Assembly: GCA_013115135.1 (NCBI GenBank)
Contig: JABANP010000756.1
Span: 1-19,139, forward strand
Source of the DNA: Perkinsus olseni
Lineage: Eukaryota > Perkinsozoa > Perkinsida > Perkinsidae
DNA: 19,139 nucleotides
Direction of reading: 5' to 3'
Positions 17,423-19,139 of the stretch are shown here, one piece after another. The position numbers and the translations under genes were made by a program. The notes under the pieces were generated by a model. That model saw nothing but the letters and a program-made list of their open reading frames with translations, was not told the DNA's origin and searched no databases. Numbering within the stretch: the stretch's first letter is position 1; the number at the start of each line of letters is the position of its first letter.

Positions 17423-17443
17423 AGTTCAGTGCCGTTACAACGT

Positions 17444-17480
17444 AGGGTTAAGTTACAGGGTTAAGTCAGGGTTAAGTTAC
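17444..17480. repeat. Telomere-like tandem repeat AGGGTTAAGTTAC
   Basis: Three units: 17444-17456, 17457-17467 (two bases shorter) and 17468-17480. The AGGGTTA core resembles TTTAGGG-type telomere repeats but is interspersed with AGTTAC, so it is not a plain telomere tract. Confidence 0.7.
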
Positions 17481-17605
17481 AACTACCAAGAATTAAGGCG
17501 ACCGACTGGCGGCCACCGTACTCAGCAAGTAACAACACCGAGGTGAGGAATTCAATTTTACGCCACATCACATGTGCTCTCGGCAGTGGAGTTGCATACG
17601 GACTG

Positions 17606-18969
17606 TCATCGAGAGGTCGCCGGGCCATTACAGCTCGGATGTCTGAGTGCATGCGGTCGCTACTGTGAATACACCAAAAGCCTTACACGACAGTATTGGT
17701 GGGGGAGGGCATGTGGATCATCATCCCCGCTGGAGGAGGAGGAGGCGAGGGCGTCCCGAGAGGGCGGAGCTGTGCGGCACCCATGAGCCCCTGCGGCCCA
17801 CTCTGGCTGTGGGAGCTGAACACTATCGACGACTGTCCGGGCGGGGTAGGCAGGGTTGGGCTAGGTGATCGACTATGCGGCAACGGCGGAGTGCCCATTG
17901 GCATGAGCTCGAGCGGTCTGCAGCGAAAAAGGCTGCCACTTGCAGGGTCTGCTCAACACATACACATCCTCGTTCGGCTGCCCGGTCTCTGACTGCGCCC
18001 GCGGATTGAGTCGACTGGGCTGCGGACGGCGTAGCTCAGGAGCCTGAGGAGGGTATTACACCTCTCCGGAAAGGGCGAACTAACCTGTTGATGTTGGCAA
18101 GCCGCTATGCCCGACATGTCCGCGATAGCAGTCTGGGAGCCAGCATTGGGCGAGGCCAGGGACATGTTCACAACACTCGCGCCTGGCTACAGCCATACCC
18201 ATATCGGTTTCCTAGAGAAAGGTATCTCACTTTCCACTTGTTGTAGTCCACTGGCGCTCTGCGAAGCGCCGAACAAAGCCTGCGGGCTTCCAGGGGCGGG
18301 AGACGCGCAGTGCATCGGCTGAACGACAACAACTACAACCGTCTCAAGGCAGTCTCTCCCACCTGATAGGAGCCCGCCACACCGCCAGCGAAGTAGTTAC
18401 CGAAATGCTGTCCCCCCGCAGGGTGAAAGATCCTAACACCACTACTGTGACGGCCCCCTCTCTCCAGAGACGGCCGCTGCCTCTACCCGTTTTGCTGCTG
18501 TTGTTGCTGCCAGCTCAGAGCCTGCTGTTGCAAGGCTCCGGCTGCCATATGATTATATATTGCCGAGTTGGCTGGACTGCTGGCCGCCGGACTGGGGCAG
18601 TACGGCGATGGTGCCCGGGTACTCTGCCTGAGGGACGCCATAGCAGCTGCCCCGGCCGAATGCTGCCATGATCACCCTGATGATCCAGTGACACTGGTAA
18701 GATTCACTGTGCTGAGTTCAGGCAGATGCCTCCGATCGCTGAACTCCTTCCCCGACGCCATCACTCTCCGGGCTTCCGCCTTCTCCAAGTTGGTGACCCA
18801 CATCTCCATAGCCAGCTGACGGTCCTGCGCGATGGGAGGACCTCAGACGAGGACATCCTAGGCAGTGACCAACCTCCTCATCCACCGACATCTCGATCGT
18901 GGCTCTCATGGTCTCGCATTGCTCACGGTTGGCCGTTGGGTCGAGGCAGAAGTCTTGCACCAGCGTAGC
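17606..18969 (-). CDS. Gln/Pro/Ser/Ala-rich protein, multi-exon, 3' part of gene
   Basis: Nine exons on the minus strand: 18874-18969, 18708-18824, 18487-18662, 18363-18444, 18238-18318, 18085-18186, 17964-18043, 17687-17917 and 17606-17642. The eight introns are 41-51 nt, all GT-AG, and exon lengths fit the phases exactly, giving about 333 residues to a TGA. If the last intron is not removed, the protein ends at a TAA at 17683. The 5' end is open: exon 1 may begin earlier or follow another intron. The first 70 residues are acidic, Met/Glu-rich and probably helical (DRQLAMEMWVTNLEKAEARR); the rest is disordered, with poly-Gln, SPSPTLPTPP and SPPPPP runs. Two partial copies in the array support the exons from 7 onward; the earlier exons rest on splice logic only. 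Family not recognised; the composition is common in transcription or RNA-binding factors, which is no proof of role. Confidence 0.6.
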
Positions 18970-19139
18970 CTGTGTACAGCTCTCCTCTACTGTGCGATAA
19001 CATCCAAACAGGATGAATAACCAAAGGAACGGACGAGGGAGGGGAAAGCGTGGGAGATGGAGGTACGAAAAGACGGTGTGCTGTACTCTAACGGTGACAC
19101 GCTTCACAGCAACCGTGAGTGGAACAAGGTGATTCCTAG
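18970..19139. other. Right edge, probably 5' continuation of the multi-exon gene
   Basis: The minus frame of exon 1 stays open to about 19107 without an ATG. A CTGTACACAG acceptor just before 18969 suggests an intron ends there, with possible donors near 19015. I cannot choose between a longer exon and a further intron. Confidence 0.3.

Noticed and set aside
5560..17430. CRISPR-like or bacterial operon organisation
   Set aside because: Repeats are kilobase-scale gene duplications and palindromes without regular spacers, and the window has spliced genes.

Overview
The window looks like nuclear DNA of a protist-type eukaryote. Evidence: no operon-like packing, one gene broken by eight very short GT-AG introns (41-51 nt), a decayed LTR retrotransposon, a foldback MITE with TA target duplications, and long stretches without convincing genes. 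Base composition is near 50% GC. The retroelement's pol fragment and the tiny introns make me think of an alveolate such as Perkinsus. That is an inference from memory of such sequences, not a match I could run.

Layout. 1-4100: remains of a minus-strand LTR retrotransposon. The gag start and a probable primer-binding site lie near 3774-3802, a CCHC zinc knuckle at 2945-2986, and a pol fragment runs off the left edge. A ~467-bp MITE (895-1361) interrupts it. 4100-5560: no gene seen; several perfect inverted repeats, the largest a 49-bp palindrome at 4045-4093. 5560-17430: a degenerate tandem array of about 2-3 kb units. Each unit carries one copy of a small secreted cysteine-rich protein gene. 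Two copies are intact (6115-6432, 9092-9409), one is chimeric and frameshifted (11129-11423) and two are decayed (13944-14273, 16783-17060). Flanks are duplicated too, including a short GNRA-loop hairpin motif upstream and a conserved hairpin plus GCCGACATTGGTC about 160 nt after the stop codon. 17606-19139: the 3' part of a minus-strand multi-exon gene for a Gln/Pro/Ser/Ala-rich protein. Two partial copies of its last exons lie inside the array (10715-11128 and about 14850-15173). Copies 1 and 2 differ only at synonymous sites in the exons but strongly in one intron, which confirms strand, frame and splicing.

The secreted family keeps eight cysteines in fixed spacing (C-x10-CC-x8-C-x2-C-x12-CC-x13-C) while most other mature residues change. 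This is the pattern of a fast-evolving secreted effector or defence peptide, and I do not recognise it as a described family. The second surprise is an excess of perfect inverted repeats with exactly one unpaired central base. I found 24 with arms of at least 7 bp, where about one is expected by chance, often in overlapping direct-inverted-direct chains. Three paralogue comparisons show such palindromic tracts as insertions in one copy only.
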